Of a stretch of 64,000 bases of DNA, positions 26,032-34,010 are shown piece after piece (within the stretch, counting starts at the first letter, position 1; each line of letters begins with the position of its first letter). This DNA is from Paraburkholderia nodosa. GTDB lineage: Bacteria > Pseudomonadota > Gammaproteobacteria > Burkholderiales > Burkholderiaceae. Location of the stretch: the NCBI RefSeq assembly GCF_001718195.1, contig NZ_MCNV01000036.1, forward strand, positions 1-64,000. Direction: 5' to 3'. The translations under genes and the position numbers were made by a program. Under the pieces are notes generated by a model. That model was not told where the DNA came from. It ran no database searches and saw only the letters and a list, made by a program, of their open reading frames with translations.

Positions 26032-26049
26032 TTGAACTAATAGTTGCAT
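26032..26049 (+). repeat. 18-bp element shared with the Rieske promoter
   Basis: TTGAACTAATAGTTGCAT matches the reverse complement of 61356-61373 at 17 of 18 positions. It lies in the gene-free stretch after the SDR at 25196-25960. The ATAGTTGCA part also occurs at 9951-9959. It may be a duplicated promoter/operator fragment. Confidence 0.45.
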
Positions 26050-26161
26050 TAACTGAGATACCTCGATCCGAGGGCGAGTTCGCACGAGACGCCTACCAAA
26101 ACGATCGAAAGTGGTCACATATTTCTCCTCCGGCACACTTCGCGAGAGCGTGTGGAGTTTG

Positions 26162-26197
26162 ACCTTGGCTGCGGGACACCGAGCCAAGGTTTTTTTT
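26162..26197 (+). terminator. Rho-independent terminator
   Basis: ACCTTGGCT (26162-26170) and AGCCAAGGT (26182-26190) form a perfect 9-bp stem with an 11-nt loop, followed directly by an unbroken run of T to 26197. It lies 200 nt after the SDR stop at 25960, so the transcript has a long 3' region, or an unannotated short RNA ends here. Confidence 0.85.
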
Positions 26198-26200
26198 GCG

Positions 26201-26607
26201 CCGTTGTGTCAGGCGATTTTCAACGGGGGCACCGCGACGTCGAGACGCACCCGAAACCGTAAAGCGATGAACGGATTTGGGCGACGGCGAAGAGGACACT
26301 CACCACGACAGACCGAATCGGCCTGTGGAAATTGCGATCTCGATGCCGCTTTTCAAGAAAGCAATCAGTACCATTCCGATGTGAAGAACGGCAAGTGCAC
26401 GTCCATCCAGTCGTATTCGCTGCGGCAGACCGCCCATGCCCACTGGGGTGACTTTCGACGGCCGTGGGCAGCGTCCGATCGTTGATGCAGGCGTGAATGA
26501 TTTGAAGCATCCCCGCCCGCTTCGAGATACCCGACTTCTACCTCGGTTGTGTCTGCGATACCGCTATTGCTATTCTCAGTCGTCATGATTCGTCCTTTAG
26601 CTACCGC
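26201..26607. other. Intergenic region with no recognised gene
   Basis: Short reading frames on both strands (for example a 73-codon minus frame from 26586 to 26365) show no family motif. A third minus frame has a hydrophobic stretch (LAVLHIGMVLIAFLKSGIEIAIS, about 26296-26370) that could be the tail of a lost membrane protein. With the adjacent pntAB remnant, this looks like decayed DNA. Confidence 0.4.
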
Positions 26608-27105
26608 TTACTCCACCGCCTTCACCATCTCCTCGATCACCTTCTTCGCGTCGCCGAACACCATCATGGTTTTATCCATGTAGAAGAGTTCGTTGTCGAG
26701 GCCCGCGTAGCCGGCCGCCATCGAGCGCTTGTTCACGATGATCGTGCGCGCCTTGTACGCCTCGATGATCGGCATGCCCGCGATCGGCGACTTCGGATCG
26801 TTCTTCGCCGCCGGGTTCACCAGGTCGTTCGCGCCGAGCACCAGCACGACGTCGGTCTGGCCGAACTCGTTGTTGATGTCCTCCATTTCGAACACCATGT
26901 CGTACGGCACCTCGGCTTCCGCGAGCAGCACGTTCACGGCTTCTCGCTGAACAACGCCATGCTGATCATCGCGGGGTCGCTGGTGGGCTCTTCCGGCGCG
27001 ATCCTCTCGTACATCATGTGCCACGCGATGAACCGCTCGTGTCTCCGGCGTCGCGGCCACGCAGGTTTCGTTCGCCCGAGTTTCTGCGGGTATTCCAATG
27101 TGCAT
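26608..27105 (-). pseudogene. Scrambled pntAB (NAD(P) transhydrogenase) remnant
   Basis: Three pieces are joined. From 27105 down to about 27040 (minus) are the first 22 codons of PntA (MHIGIPAETRANETCVAATPET). From about 26941 to 27043, on the plus strand, is an internal PntB membrane segment (NNAMLIIAGSLVGSSGAIL, then SYIMCHAMNRS). From about 26943 to 26608 (minus) is the PntB C-terminal NADP-binding end (NVLLAEAEVPYDMVFEMED, GANDLVNPAAKNDPKSPIAG, MVFGDAKKVIEEM). The middle piece is therefore inverted relative to the flanks and most of both genes is missing. A 166-codon frame runs through all of it but cannot make a working subunit. This is the scar of deletion plus inversion. Confidence 0.85.
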
Positions 27106-27108
27106 CAA

Positions 27109-27246
27109 GGAACCCCTGATTGCAAAAGCGTGATACGAAACAAATCAATTGGCTGCCAAGGGTTCGAGCCCCCCGCAACCATCCTCGAATGTCTCGCAAC
27201 GACAGTGACATTCGTTGTCCTGATTGATATGGATAGTCCGCAATAG
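27109..27246. other. Leader remnant of the lost pntA, no gene
   Basis: Between the pntA start remnant and the CaiB terminator. It contains GGGTTCGAGCCCC (about 27160-27172), which resembles a tRNA T-arm, but no cloverleaf can be drawn around it. Confidence 0.3.
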
Positions 27247-27270
27247 AGCGCAGCCCCGAAGGGCTGCGCT
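27247..27270 (-). terminator. UUCG-loop hairpin after the CaiB gene
   Basis: AGCGCAGCCC (27247-27256) and GGGCTGCGCT (27261-27270) form a perfect 10-bp stem. Read on the minus strand the loop is UUCG, a very stable tetraloop. It starts 18 nt after the CaiB stop (27288), so it probably ends that transcript, although only a weak T-tract follows. Confidence 0.7.
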
Positions 27271-27287
27271 TCGCAAGATCGTGCTTT

Positions 27288-28529
27288 CTAAATTACCTTC
27301 TTTTCGCGCAAGGTATCGATATCGGACTGCGACATACCCAGCACATCGTGCAGCACGGCGTCCGTGTGCTGCCCGAGCATCGGCGGCGCGCCGTACGAAT
27401 CGATCGGCGTGCCCGACATCTTCACCGGATTGGCAACCATACGGACCGCCTCGTCGGTGAGCGGATGCGCGACTTCAACACACATCGCACGCGCCTGCAC
27501 GTGGGGATCGGCGAACACTTGTTCCAGATTGTTGATCGGCCCCGCCGGCACCCCTGCCGCGTCGAGAGCCGCCAGCAGTTCATCGCTTTGCCATTCGGCG
27601 ATCAGCGGTTCGAACACTTCGCCGAGCGCGCGGCGATTCTTCACTCGCAGTGCAATCTCGCTGAATCGCGGGTCGCTGGCGAGTTCGGGATGCCCGAGGA
27701 CCTGGCACATCCGCGCGTATTGTTCGTTGTTGCCCGCAACGATCATGATGTCGCGATCGGCACAGCGGAACATGCGCGACGGCATGCCGCCGTTTCCCTC
27801 CGTACCGCGCCGGACCGGAACCTGCCCCGAAACGAGGTACTGGCTCGCATAGTGCGAGGTGGCGGCGATCATCGCGTCCAGCAGCGCCAGGTCGATGTAC
27901 TGCCCCTCCCCACTGCCGCCTTGCGCCGCGTCGCGATGATAGAGCGCGGCGATGATCGCGGACGCCGCGTACTGTCCACAAAGGATGTCCGCGAGACTGG
28001 GCCCGGTTTTCATCGGTCCGCCGCCCGGCACGTCGTCGCCGTTGCCCGTGACGCTCATCAGACCGCCCATCGCCTGGAAAATCGAGTCATATCCGGGGCG
28101 GGGACTGTACGGCCCGGTTTGTCCGAACCCCGTTATCGAGCAGTAGATCAAGCGAGGATTGACGAGTTTGAGGCTCTCGTAGTCGAGCCCGTAGCGTTTC
28201 AGGTCGCCAACCTTATAGTTCTCGAGCAGCACGTCGCAATGCGCAGCCAGCGAGCGGATCAGCGTCTGCCCGTCGGGCGTCGAAATATCGCACGTGATCG
28301 ACTTCTTGCCACGGTTCGCGCTGATAAAGAACGTCGATTCGCGCGTAACCTTGCCCTCCCGATCCATGAGAAACGGCGGGCCGAACTGCCGCGAATCGTC
28401 CCCTTTGCCCGGACGCTCGACCTTGATGACCTCCGCGCCGAGATCCGCCAGCATCTGCGCCCCCCAGGGCCCCGCGAGAATACGGCTCAGGTCGAGTACG
28501 CGAACTCCCGTCAACGCGCCTTTTGTCAT
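27288..28529 (-). CDS. CaiB/BaiF family (class III) CoA-transferase
   Basis: 413 residues from the ATG at 28529, with GGGGA 10 nt upstream. Class III CoA-transferases move CoA between carboxylic acids, with an Asp forming the acyl anhydride. N-terminal VRVLDLSRILAGPWGAQMLADLGAEVIKVE is canonical; the catalytic-Asp region reads RPGYDSIFQAMGG (about residue 155). It follows the crotonase gene (28578-29372) on the same strand by 48 nt. It may activate the cluster substrate or a breakdown product such as a C5 or dicarboxylic acid. Confidence 0.92.
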   Translation of the reverse strand: MTKGALTGVRVLDLSRILAGPWGAQMLADLGAEVIKVERPGKGDDSRQFGPPFLMDREGKVTRESTFFISANRGKKSITCDISTPDGQTLIRSLAAHCDVLLENYKVGDLKRYGLDYESLKLVNPRLIYCSITGFGQTGPYSPRPGYDSIFQAMGGLMSVTGNGDDVPGGGPMKTGPSLADILCGQYAASAIIAALYHRDAAQGGSGEGQYIDLALLDAMIAATSHYASQYLVSGQVPVRRGTEGNGGMPSRMFRCADRDIMIVAGNNEQYARMCQVLGHPELASDPRFSEIALRVKNRRALGEVFEPLIAEWQSDELLAALDAAGVPAGPINNLEQVFADPHVQARAMCVEVAHPLTDEAVRMVANPVKMSGTPIDSYGAPPMLGQHTDAVLHDVLGMSQSDIDTLREKKVI

Positions 28530-28577
28530 ATCAAACTGTCCCCTTGAATTCATACCCGCCGCGCCGCAAGCCATGCC

Positions 28578-29372
28578 TCAGCGTCCGACGAACTTCGCCG
28601 TACGTTTTTCGATGAAGGACTGAACGCCTTCCTTTGCATCTTCCGTGTTGTAGAGAAACTGCTGCGTCGACTGAATCGTCGCGTAGGCATCCTGCCAGCC
28701 TTGCCCCAGTGAAACACGCGCGTTCTGCATCGTGGCCTGCACGGCGAGCGGCGCCTGCGCGGCGATTCGCTCTGCGATAGCCAGCGCGCGGTCGAATTCC
28801 TGGCCCGCCGGCACGACGTCCTGAACGAAGTTCATGCGGCGCGCCTCCTCGGCAGTGAACTCGTCGCCGGTGAGCAGCACCTTCATCGCGTTGCCCCAGC
28901 CGGCACGCTGGACCATGCGGAACGTCGCACCACAACCTGCCATGATCCCCCGCTTCACTTCAAGTTGGGAGAAACGGCAGTTATCGGCGGCCACGGCCAC
29001 TTCCGATGCGAGCATCAATTCGACAGCGACCGTAAAGCAGATTCCCTTGAGAGCGATGACGACCGGCTTGGTGCGCAGCGGCGCGCGCAAATTGAACGGA
29101 TCGACCTCGCCCTCCGGAAGCAAGGGTTTGCCCTCACGGCGCAGCGGCGCGATCTTCGGCATGTCGAGCCCCGCCGTAAAGTGGTCGCCTTCGGCATAGA
29201 CCAGACCGCAGAACAGATCGCTGCTGTTCTCCAGCCGCGTGTAAGCGGCGGCCAGTTCCCTGAACATCTTCGGGGTAAAGCCGTTGCGCTTTTCCGGCCG
29301 GTCGATGCCTATCAAAAGCAGGTTCCCGCGTTGTTCAACGCGAATCTGTCCGTCCTCGTGACGAGTCGTCAT
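28578..29372 (-). CDS. Crotonase family enoyl-CoA hydratase-like protein
   Basis: 264 residues from the ATG at 29372, with GGAG 8 nt upstream. Crotonase signatures: IDRPEKRNGFTPKM, GDHFTAGLDM, GICFTVAVELMLAS. The first catalytic Glu is kept (QLEVKRGIMAGCG), but the second is Lys (NAMKVLLTG). Partial loss of the Glu pair suggests an isomerase, dehalogenase-like or C-C hydrolase role, or a hydratase of altered specificity. It is divergent from the plus-strand hydratase at 29593 and shares its promoter gap. Confidence 0.88.
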   Translation of the reverse strand: MTTRHEDGQIRVEQRGNLLLIGIDRPEKRNGFTPKMFRELAAAYTRLENSSDLFCGLVYAEGDHFTAGLDMPKIAPLRREGKPLLPEGEVDPFNLRAPLRTKPVVIALKGICFTVAVELMLASEVAVAADNCRFSQLEVKRGIMAGCGATFRMVQRAGWGNAMKVLLTGDEFTAEEARRMNFVQDVVPAGQEFDRALAIAERIAAQAPLAVQATMQNARVSLGQGWQDAYATIQSTQQFLYNTEDAKEGVQSFIEKRTAKFVGR

Positions 29373-29454
29373 GCACTGTCTCCTCGCGGTGTTTTCCATT
29401 AGCGAATCTGACCATTGGCTCAATTGACAAAGCCGGGTCACACATTCAGAATCA

Positions 29455-29467
29455 TAAACGTCGTTCA
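29455..29467. promoter_or_regulatory. GAAC-N3-GTTC-like operator box (divergent crotonase promoters)
   Basis: TAAACGTCGTTCA differs by one base from the TGAACGNCGTTCA form at 25089 and 61380; the core AACGTCGTT is a perfect palindrome. It lies midway between two divergent operons (starts 29372 and 29593), so one regulator could control both. Confidence 0.5.
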
Positions 29468-29592
29468 CAAATTTGGCAACGCGCGGCACGACCTGACGCA
29501 GTCTGCACGGGGTGCCACAGCCAATACAAGCAAGGCCGGGCAGATACCGATGCTGGCTTAAGTGTTCACCCTGATTCCCGCAAGGAAAGACC

Positions 29593-30369
29593 ATGGCCTA
29601 CGAGACGATCATCGTCGAAATTCACGGCAAGACAGGCTTGATCAAGCTGAACCGTCCGCATGCCTATAACGCGCTGAACAACCAGTTGATGGACGAGCTG
29701 ACGGCCGCACTCGACGGCCTCGAGGCCGATCCGGCCATCGGCGCGATCGTGCTCACCGGCAGCGAAAAAGCATTCGCCGCCGGAGCCGACATCAAGATGA
29801 TGGGCGAATGGACGTACATGGACGTCTACAAGAACCAGTTCATCACTTCGAACTGGGAGCGCACCTCGCGTTGCCGTAAACCGGTCATCGCCGCCGTCGC
29901 CGGTCTCGCGTTGGGCGGAGGCTGCGAGCTGGCCATGATGTGCGACTTCATTCTGGCCGCCGACAACGCGCGTTTCGCCCTGCCCGAAATCACGCTCGCA
30001 ACCATTCCCGGCGCCGGCGGCACGCAGCGCCTCACGCGGGTGCTCGGCAAATCGAAGGCGATGGAGATGATTCTCACCGGCCGCAAGATGGACGCTGTCG
30101 AAGCCGAACGATGCGGACTCGTGAGCCGCATCGTTCCTGTCGATACGCTCGTCGGCGAAGCGCTGAAAACAGCCGACGAAATTGCCCGATTCTCGCAACC
30201 GGTCGTGGCGATGGCGAAAGAGTGCGTCAACCGTGCTTACGAATCGAGCCTCGCCGAAGGCATCCTGTTCGAGCGGCGCATGGCCTATTCGACCTTCGCC
30301 ACCCAAGACCGCAAGGAAGGCATGGCGGCCTTCGCCGAAAAACGCAAGCCGCAGTTCCGCGATTGTTGA
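29593..30369 (+). CDS. Enoyl-CoA hydratase
   Basis: 258 residues, a canonical short-chain enoyl-CoA hydratase of beta-oxidation. Both catalytic glutamates are visible: LPEITLATIPGAGGTQR and KAMEMILTGRKM. The oxyanion-hole segments are EKAFAAGADIKMM and LALGGGCELAMMCD. It is the first gene of the plus-strand unit continuing with an NMO-like enzyme, CaiB, CoA-transferase and thiolase. Of the six hydratase-like crotonases here it is the only one with a full classical active site. Confidence 0.95.
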   Translation: MAYETIIVEIHGKTGLIKLNRPHAYNALNNQLMDELTAALDGLEADPAIGAIVLTGSEKAFAAGADIKMMGEWTYMDVYKNQFITSNWERTSRCRKPVIAAVAGLALGGGCELAMMCDFILAADNARFALPEITLATIPGAGGTQRLTRVLGKSKAMEMILTGRKMDAVEAERCGLVSRIVPVDTLVGEALKTADEIARFSQPVVAMAKECVNRAYESSLAEGILFERRMAYSTFATQDRKEGMAAFAEKRKPQFRDC

Positions 30370-30474
30370 ATCGCTGAAAAAGCCACTTCTGCCGTGGCTA
30401 ACCGAGCACGCCAGGCCGCGCGCATCCAGCGCCCTCCTCGCACCCACACTCCCTCCCCAGACTACAGGCACGTG

Positions 30475-31461
30475 ATGAAACCCTACGTCAACCGCATTAC
30501 TGAATTACTCGGCATCCAATACCCCATCATTCAAGGCGGCATGCGCTGGGTGGCGCGCGCCGAACTGGCAGCGGCCGTAGGTAACGCGGGCGGTCTTGGG
30601 TTCATCTCCGCGCATACACATGCAAGCGCCGACGCGCTCGCGCGTGAAATCGACAAAGTGCGCTCGCTCACGGACAAGCCGTTCGGTGTGAATCTGACCG
30701 TACTCGGCGCGAATGCCGGTCTCGACTATGACGCGTATGTGCGCACCATCGTTTCGCAGGGTGTCAAGGTCGTGGAAACGGCAGGTAGCAATCCCGCGAA
30801 ATACATTGCCGAATTCAAGGCGCAGGGCGTCAAGGTCGTCCACAAGTGCGTCACGGTCCGCCACGCGGTGAAGGCCGAATCGCTCGGCGCAGACGCCATC
30901 AGCATCGACGGGTTCGAATGTGCGGGGCACCCCGGTGAAGACGATATCCCGGGACTGATCCTGATTCCCGCCGCCGCCGACAAGCTGAAGGTGCCGATTC
31001 TCGCCTCCGGTGGTTTCGCCGATGGGCGCGGTCTGATGGCGGCTCTGGCGCTCGGTGCGGACGGCATCAATATGGGCACGCGCTTCATGCTCACGCAAGA
31101 ATCGCAGGTCCACCCGGCGATCAAGCAACGTCTGCTGGAAGCGACGGAGCGCGATACGGTGGTGGTCGGCCGCTCGCTCGGCGATTCAAGCCGTGTGATC
31201 AAGAATAGCGTGAGCCTCGCCGCGCTCGAACTCGAGCGCAGCGGGCACGTGACGCATGCCGACCTCTACGCGCTGACCGGAGCCAAGCGTTGGATGGACG
31301 CATTCGGCACGGGAGAAGTCGAAGGCGGCGCGTTCCCCGCCGGGATCGTGACCGGTCTCATCCACGACCTGCCGACTTGTGCGGAACTGATCGAACGCAT
31401 CGTGAAAGAGGCTGCCGCGATCGCGCAACGCCAGCTCGGCTTCGGAGCCGCTCTCGCATGA
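30475..31461 (+). CDS. Nitronate monooxygenase / NPD-like FMN enzyme
   Basis: 328 residues from the ATG at 30475. TIM-barrel FMN family: PIIQGGMRWVARAELAAAVGNAGGLGFIS, then GFECAGHPGEDDIPG and ILASGGFADGRGLMAALALGADGINMGTRF, the phosphate-binding region. Besides nitronate oxidation, this fold includes enoyl-CoA reductases, such as IpdC of steroid ring degradation. Its place between an enoyl-CoA hydratase and CoA-transferases favours the latter kind of role. Its stop overlaps the next start (ATGA), showing translational coupling. Confidence 0.88.
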   Translation: MKPYVNRITELLGIQYPIIQGGMRWVARAELAAAVGNAGGLGFISAHTHASADALAREIDKVRSLTDKPFGVNLTVLGANAGLDYDAYVRTIVSQGVKVVETAGSNPAKYIAEFKAQGVKVVHKCVTVRHAVKAESLGADAISIDGFECAGHPGEDDIPGLILIPAAADKLKVPILASGGFADGRGLMAALALGADGINMGTRFMLTQESQVHPAIKQRLLEATERDTVVVGRSLGDSSRVIKNSVSLAALELERSGHVTHADLYALTGAKRWMDAFGTGEVEGGAFPAGIVTGLIHDLPTCAELIERIVKEAAAIAQRQLGFGAALA

Positions 31462-32654
31462 AACTCACCGGTCTTCGCGTCGTGGACCTGTCACAGTTCC
31501 TGCCGGGTCCGTTCCTCGCCGCCAATCTCGCGGAACACGGGGCGCAGGTCATCAAGATCGAACCGGTCACCGGCGACCCCACACGCGGTGCACCGGGCAC
31601 GGATGGCGCGTTCTTCGCCGCAATCAACCGCGGCAAGCGCAGCATCGCCCTCGACCTGAAGCATCCCGACGGACGCGAGGTGGCGCTCAAGCTGATGAAC
31701 GAGGCCGACGTGGTGATCGAATCGTCACGGCCGGGAGTGGCCGCCCGCCTTGGCATCGACTACGACACGGTGAGCCGGACGAACCCGCGACTCGTTTATT
31801 GCGCGATGACCGCATTTGGACAGAATGGCCCGCTCTCTCAACTGCCCGCCCATGATCCGGTGATTCAAGCGCTCGCGGGCACGCTGCCGCGCGATAGCCG
31901 CGGGATGCCCGTTACCACGGGGCCCTCGCTCGCGGCGCTCGCCGGTTCGTTGACGGCGTTGTCCGCTGTGTTGATGGCACTCCTGCGCGCGCGGGAAACC
32001 GGGCGCGGCGACTATATCGACGTCTCGCTCTTCGATGCGGCGCTCACGGCGCAGCCGTATCTGAGTGGCCGCTTGCTCAACACGCCGGACGTTTCATCTC
32101 AGGAAACGCCAGACGACGACAGCGGTCTCGCACTGCTCAGCAGCTATGAGACCGCCGATTCGAAATGGCTCTGCCTCGGCGGCCGGGAGCGCAGTTTTGC
32201 CACTAACCTGCTTACGCCACTCGGCCGCCCGGATCTGGTCGGCGACGCCATCGGTCCGGCCGGCGACGGTCAGACGCGGGTGCGCGCATTCCTGACGCGT
32301 ACCTTCCTGACCCGCACTCTCGATGAATGGCTCGACTGGTTCGAGGGCCGAAACATCAGCGTCGCGCCGGTGCTCTCGCTCGCCGAAGCGCTCGACCATC
32401 CGCATGCGCATGAGCGCGCGATGATTCAAAGCGATCCGTCCGGACGCAAACACGTTGCAAGCCCGATTCATTTCCGCATGGAGCCTGCAGCGCCGCCGCT
32501 CGCCGTTGCGCGCCTTGGCCAGCATACGGAAGACGTACTGCGCAGCATCGGATACAGCGAAGAGCGGATCGCGGAAGTCATCGCGTCGGGCGCCGTGCGT
32601 GGGCAGCACGACGACACCTATGCCGTTGCGCCAATGACTCAAACTACGCACTGA
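31458..32654 (+). CDS. CaiB/BaiF family (class III) CoA-transferase
   Basis: 398 residues from the ATG at 31458, which overlaps the upstream stop by 4 nt. Family N-terminus LRVVDLSQFLPGPFLAANLAEHGAQVIKIE; catalytic-Asp region AHDPVIQALAG; C-terminal LGQHTEDVLRSIGYSEERI. Paralogous to the gene at 27288. In this operon it probably activates an acid intermediate with CoA donated by another thioester. A repeated FLTRTFLTRT near residue 280 looks like a short in-frame duplication. Confidence 0.92.
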   Translation: MKLTGLRVVDLSQFLPGPFLAANLAEHGAQVIKIEPVTGDPTRGAPGTDGAFFAAINRGKRSIALDLKHPDGREVALKLMNEADVVIESSRPGVAARLGIDYDTVSRTNPRLVYCAMTAFGQNGPLSQLPAHDPVIQALAGTLPRDSRGMPVTTGPSLAALAGSLTALSAVLMALLRARETGRGDYIDVSLFDAALTAQPYLSGRLLNTPDVSSQETPDDDSGLALLSSYETADSKWLCLGGRERSFATNLLTPLGRPDLVGDAIGPAGDGQTRVRAFLTRTFLTRTLDEWLDWFEGRNISVAPVLSLAEALDHPHAHERAMIQSDPSGRKHVASPIHFRMEPAAPPLAVARLGQHTEDVLRSIGYSEERIAEVIASGAVRGQHDDTYAVAPMTQTTH

Positions 32655-32667
32655 CGCGAACAACATC

Positions 32668-33960
32668 ATGCCTTTACTGCTAGAGGCGGACTCCGTCGAC
32701 TTCGCATCCATCGTTCGTCCCGGAGATACCGTCGCGTGGGGTCAATCGAACGCGGAGCCCCTCCCGCTCACGAGAAAGTTGCTAGAGCAACGGCACGGCA
32801 TCGGCGCGTTTCGGATTTTTCTGGGCGCTAGTCGTTTCGACACGTGCCGGCCAGAGCACGCTGACTGCATCGATTTCGTTTCGTACTGCGGCACAGGCGC
32901 CAACCGCGCTTTGGCCAAGGCTGGCGCACTCGATATTCTTCCGTGCCACTACTCGCAGTTTCCGCAGATGATGGAGTCGGGCCAGTTTCCCATCGACGTC
33001 TTGCTGCTTCAGCTGGCGCCGCCCGATTCACTGGGTCGCTACAGCCTCTCCATTGCGCATGAGTATCTGATTCCGGCACTGAAGCACGCGCGCGTCGTCG
33101 TCGCAGAGGTGAATGAGCAGGCGCCCTGGACGTACGGCGAGCGCTACCTTCGCGACGATGAGATCGACTTCATCCTGCCGACGTCGCGCGCTCTTCCCGA
33201 AAGTTCGCCCAGCGCAGCAAGCGCAACGGATCTGGCGATCGCGCGGTACACGGCAAGTTTGATCGAAGACGGCGCCACGATTCAACTCGGTCTCGGCGCG
33301 ATTCCAGAGGCGATCCTTGCGTGCCTCTCCGATCGTCGAAACCTCGGCATTCATTCTGGGACGATCGGAGACAAAGTCGCCGACCTCATGCAAACCGGCG
33401 TGATCAACAATGCGCGCAAATCCATCGACATGGGCAAGACCATCGCCGGCGTGATGATGGGCGGCCGCCGCATTCACGAGTTCGCGCACCGCAACGACGC
33501 CATCGAGTTTCGTTCGACCCGCTACACGCACGACCCGCATGTGCTCGCGAGCATCGATCGCTTCGTCGCCATCAACTCCGCGGTCGAGGTCGATCTGAGT
33601 GGACAGATCAACGCCGAAATTGCGGGGGGCGTGTACGTGGGCGCGGTGGGCGGCGCGCTGGACTTCCTGCGCGGCGCGCGACGCTCTCGTGGCGGCGTTC
33701 CCGTCATCGCACTGCCCTCCACGGCTGGCAAGGGCGCCACCCGCATTGTCGCGTCGTTGACCGGGCCGGTCAGCACGCCGCGCAGCGATGCCGGGATCGT
33801 GGTGACGGAATATGGCGTTGCCGATCTGCGCGGACTGACGCTGCGGCAACGGCGCGAGCGCATGCTTGCGATTGCCCATCCGGACCATCGTGGCGCTCTC
33901 GACCAGATGGCCGGCGCCCCGCCTTCCAATCGGTCCGGAAGTGCGACGCTTGTCGCCTGA
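32668..33960 (+). CDS. Acetyl-CoA hydrolase/transferase family (class I CoA-transferase fold)
   Basis: 430 residues. It matches the Cat1/AbfT (4-hydroxybutyrate CoA-transferase) family: QLGLGAIPEAI, NLGIHSGTIGDKVADLMQTG, and C-terminal VVTEYGVADLRGLTLRQR. In the transferases, the position after GIHS/GVHT is the catalytic Glu that forms the thioester (for example GVHTEM). Here it is Gly231. Either this is a subfamily working as a hydrolase or with another residue, or the catalytic role is changed. It is the fourth gene of the hydratase-to-thiolase operon. Confidence 0.85.
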   Translation: MPLLLEADSVDFASIVRPGDTVAWGQSNAEPLPLTRKLLEQRHGIGAFRIFLGASRFDTCRPEHADCIDFVSYCGTGANRALAKAGALDILPCHYSQFPQMMESGQFPIDVLLLQLAPPDSLGRYSLSIAHEYLIPALKHARVVVAEVNEQAPWTYGERYLRDDEIDFILPTSRALPESSPSAASATDLAIARYTASLIEDGATIQLGLGAIPEAILACLSDRRNLGIHSGTIGDKVADLMQTGVINNARKSIDMGKTIAGVMMGGRRIHEFAHRNDAIEFRSTRYTHDPHVLASIDRFVAINSAVEVDLSGQINAEIAGGVYVGAVGGALDFLRGARRSRGGVPVIALPSTAGKGATRIVASLTGPVSTPRSDAGIVVTEYGVADLRGLTLRQRRERMLAIAHPDHRGALDQMAGAPPSNRSGSATLVA

Positions 33961-34010
33961 TTGCCATCGGGCCCGAATCAGAAACTCGAAACCCTGCAAG
34001 GAACTGTCCC

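Noticed and set aside
27150..27185. tRNA gene suggested by GGGTTCGAGCCCC
   Set aside because: Only a T-arm-like hairpin can be drawn; no acceptor stem, anticodon arm or D-arm pairs around it.
27348..28547. 399-codon plus-strand open frame
   Set aside because: Antisense shadow of the CaiB gene; no recognisable domain.
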